Origin: Atopobium sp. UBA2090
Lineage (GTDB): Bacteria; Actinomycetota; Coriobacteriia; Coriobacteriales; Atopobiaceae
Length of the DNA stretch: 6,870 nt
Assembly: GCA_002331575.1 (NCBI GenBank)
Contig: DCZG01000100.1
Location: 43,511-50,380, forward strand
Direction: 5' to 3'
Shown here: positions 5,389 through 6,870 of the stretch, one piece after another
Layout: each line of letters begins with the position of its first letter
How positions within the stretch are numbered: position 1 is the stretch's first letter
Position numbers and translations under genes: made by a program
Notes under the pieces: model-generated
The model's database searches: none
What the model saw: the letters and a program-made list of their open reading frames with translations, nothing else
Told to the model about the DNA's origin: nothing

Positions 5389-5724
5389 ATGGCATACGTT
5401 AAGAACTTCCCGCAGGACGAGGTCGTCGGGCTTGCCGACCAGGTCGAGGTGCGTGCTGGTGAGGTCGTCAGCAAGACGCTCGCGCAGAACGACGCTGTGA
5501 GCATCACCCTGTTCGCGTTCGCGGCTGGCGAGGAGATCTCCACGCACGACTCGACGGGCGACGCCTTCGTGCAGGTGCTCGAGGGCGAGGGCCGCTTCGT
5601 CGTGGGTGGCGAGGAGCGCATCGTGCATGCAGGCGAGGCGCTCGTGATGCCCGCGAAGGTCCCACATTCGCTCCATGCTGACCAGTCGTTCAAGATGCTG
5701 CTCACGGTCGTCTTCCCGCGCTAG
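5389..5724 (+). CDS. Small single-domain cupin
   Basis: The protein has 111 residues. AAGGAGAG (5373-5380) lies 8 nt before the ATG, a strong site. It is one cupin beta barrel. Motif 1 is G47-X5-H53-X-S-X3-4...VQVLEGEG, where the second histidine of the usual HxH is serine and the usual glutamate is near Q62. Motif 2 is G82-EALVMP-AKVP-H93. Only H53 and H93 of the normal metal-binding histidines remain, so metal binding is uncertain. Small cupins of this type (EISTHDSTGDAFVQVLEG..., MPAKVPHSL) occur in anaerobic Firmicutes and Actinobacteria, and their substrate is unknown to me. The gene is the last of the hcp-led run and is followed by a likely terminator. A redox or metal-related role is suggested only by context. 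Confidence 0.9.
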   Translation: MAYVKNFPQDEVVGLADQVEVRAGEVVSKTLAQNDAVSITLFAFAAGEEISTHDSTGDAFVQVLEGEGRFVVGGEERIVHAGEALVMPAKVPHSLHADQSFKMLLTVVFPR

Positions 5725-5743
5725 GGGAGCGGCGTCGTTTTTT
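5717..5743 (+). terminator. Probable intrinsic terminator of the hcp-led gene run
   Basis: CGCGCT (5717-5722) pairs with AGCG(G)CG (5728-5734), giving 6 bp with one bulged G, around the loop AGGGG. After TCG comes TTTTTT (5738-5743). The stem overlaps the cupin stop codon (5722-5724). The short stem and 3-nt gap before the T-run make it moderate in strength, but it is the only stem plus U-tract on this strand in the window. Confidence 0.55.
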
Positions 5744-5873
5744 ACATATTCAGCGTTATTTTTGACAAATGATGGCTGTCCTTCGAGAGGGCAGCAACAC
5801 ATTTCATATCATGATTGGAAAGAAGGTGCCGTCGGCTCCGGAAGAGCCGTGTGATACAAAGAGAAAGCTGTAC

Positions 5874-6851
5874 ATGGACGCGAGCGTCGTCATCCCGACA
5901 AAGAACGGTGGTCAGCGACTCGCGTCCGTTCTCAAGGCGATCTTCTCCCAGAACACTCGCTATGAATACGAGGTCATCTGCATCGACTCCGGCTCCACCG
6001 ACTCGACGCTTGACGTCATTCGCTCCTTCCCCTCGTGCAGGCTGGTCCAGATAGCGCCCGAGGACTTTGGACACGGGCGGACCCGCAACCTCGGGGCGTC
6101 TCTCAGCAGTGGCGAGTTCGTCATCTTTGTCACCCAGGACGCGCTCCCAGCCAGCGACCGCTGGCTGGAGAGCTTCGTCGACGCGATGAGACTCGATGAC
6201 GACATCGTCGGCGGCTTCGGAAGGCACCTGCCCTATCCGGACTGCAACATCATCGACAGTCGGAACATCACGAATCTGTTCGACACCATGGGCGACGAGA
6301 ACGCCGTCATCTATGCCGAGGACCCGGAGCGATACAAGGTCGACCCGGCCTACCGCCAGCAGCTCTCGTTCTTCTCGGACAACAACGCCTGCGTCCGCAG
6401 GAAGGTCTTCCTCGAGCACCCCTATCCCGACATCGACTTCGCCGAGGACCAGGCATGGATGAAAGCCATGCTCGGGCTGGGGTTCAAGAAGGTCTACTGC
6501 CCCGGCGCCCAGGTGTATCACTCCCACAACTATCGGCGCAAAGAGTACTTCATGCGCTGCTATGACGAATACCAGGCACTCTACCAGCTGTTCGATGGCT
6601 TCCTCGTCATCGAACGGTGGCGCGCGGTCCCCAAGCGCGCCCGCGACGGCATCAAGGCGGACAAGGCCTACGTCAAGTCGCTCGGGGGATCCCCCTGGCA
6701 GAAGTTCCGCTGGAATCGCTTCGTCACCTGGCGAAACTGGGAGTTCTGCGTCGCGGGCTACCTGGGAGGCAAGTCGAACACCTTCAGTCCCGAGAAACGC
6801 GCGCGCTTCGACAGAAAGTTCTCCCAGAGGCTCCGCCAGACGAAGGCGTAG
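5874..6851 (+). CDS. GT2-family glycosyltransferase (rhamnosyltransferase-like)
   Basis: The protein has 325 residues from ATG 5874. The frame is open back to ATG 5769, but neither that start nor ATG 5811 has a ribosome binding site. The GT-A fold begins at once after 5874 (MDASVVIPTKNGG), and AGAGAAAG lies about 7 nt upstream, though it is weak. Visible motifs are VVIPTKNGG (5-13), IDSGSTDS (37-44, nucleotide-sugar binding), FGHGRTRNLGA (65-75), FVTQDALPA (85-93, with Q88-D89 at the metal-binding DxD position) and FAEDQAWMK with E191-D192 as the likely catalytic base region. FGHGRTRN and TQDA are typical of rhamnosyltransferases and related cell-surface polysaccharide enzymes, but sugar specificity cannot be read from sequence. 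No strong membrane segment is seen, so it is probably peripheral. It is probably unrelated to the hcp run, from which a terminator separates it. A palindromic element starts 3 nt after its stop. Confidence 0.9.
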   Translation: MDASVVIPTKNGGQRLASVLKAIFSQNTRYEYEVICIDSGSTDSTLDVIRSFPSCRLVQIAPEDFGHGRTRNLGASLSSGEFVIFVTQDALPASDRWLESFVDAMRLDDDIVGGFGRHLPYPDCNIIDSRNITNLFDTMGDENAVIYAEDPERYKVDPAYRQQLSFFSDNNACVRRKVFLEHPYPDIDFAEDQAWMKAMLGLGFKKVYCPGAQVYHSHNYRRKEYFMRCYDEYQALYQLFDGFLVIERWRAVPKRARDGIKADKAYVKSLGGSPWQKFRWNRFVTWRNWEFCVAGYLGGKSNTFSPEKRARFDRKFSQRLRQTKA

Positions 6852-6854
6852 GGG

Positions 6855-6870
6855 CATGGAATAGGGGACA
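6855..6870. repeat. Palindromic paired-hairpin element, copy 3 (cut by window end)
   Basis: CATGGAATAGGGGACA is identical to the first 16 bases of copy 2 (5295-5310). It lies 3 nt after the glycosyltransferase stop codon, the same distance as copy 1 from the hcp stop. The rest is outside the window. Confidence 0.85.

Noticed and set aside
5033..5705. Open frames running through palindromic copy 2 on both strands
   Set aside because: They are read-through frames created by the element and by shadows of the DUF488 and cupin genes, with no independent support.
5762..5767. Perfect TTGACA -35 hexamer before the glycosyltransferase gene
   Set aside because: No -10-like hexamer lies 15-19 bp downstream (17-bp spacing gives GAGAGG). 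TATCAT at 5807-5812 is too far away, so I do not call a promoter.
5769..5873. N-terminal extension of the glycosyltransferase
   Set aside because: It has no ribosome binding site, and its 35 residues match no part of a GT2 fold, which starts at 5874.

Overview
The window is GC-rich with dense, mostly short-spaced genes. It holds an oxygen-sensitive type of hybrid-cluster protein, a two-cluster ferredoxin-like protein and a Crp/Fnr regulator. Codon bias and protein style suggest an anaerobic high-GC actinobacterium, most likely of the Coriobacteriia (Olsenella/Atopobium/Collinsella relatives). That placement is an inference from protein resemblance, not a database match.

Layout. Positions 1-138 are the 3' end of a membrane-anchored protein. 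Positions 193-1131 encode a two-helix DUF3592-like membrane protein. Positions 1132-1351 have no gene but are full of inverted repeats: one 11-bp motif in alternating orientation, one imperfect hairpin and one perfect 15-bp hairpin. On the minus strand lie a small 68-codon gene (1352-1558) and, upstream of it, a Crp/Fnr-family regulator (1626-2303). Divergent from the regulator on the plus strand is a run of four genes: hcp (2404-4005), an iron-sulfur protein (4096-4857), a DUF488 protein (4882-5304) and a small cupin (5389-5724). A probable intrinsic terminator follows. A GT2-family glycosyltransferase, probably a separate unit, fills 5874-6851.

How the parts may work together. The 100-bp divergent region holds a TGTTG-N6-CAACA dyad with CRP/FNR geometry. 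Its centre lies 41.5 bp upstream of the start point implied by a -10-like hexamer, which is the class II activator arrangement. The simplest reading is an HcpR-like regulator that senses nitrosative or redox stress and activates hcp, its electron-carrier partner and two less understood proteins.

The most unusual structure is a family of palindromic elements sitting right behind stop codons. Two complete copies (4009-4082 and 5295-5368) each have two 31-nt hairpin units in inverted orientation around a 12-nt spacer, 74 bp in all. A third copy begins at 6855 and is cut by the window end. The two left units share an identical 13-nt loop but differ in their stems by paired compensatory changes, so the hairpin itself appears to be conserved. 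They resemble REP/BIME elements in design. No transposase is present in the window.
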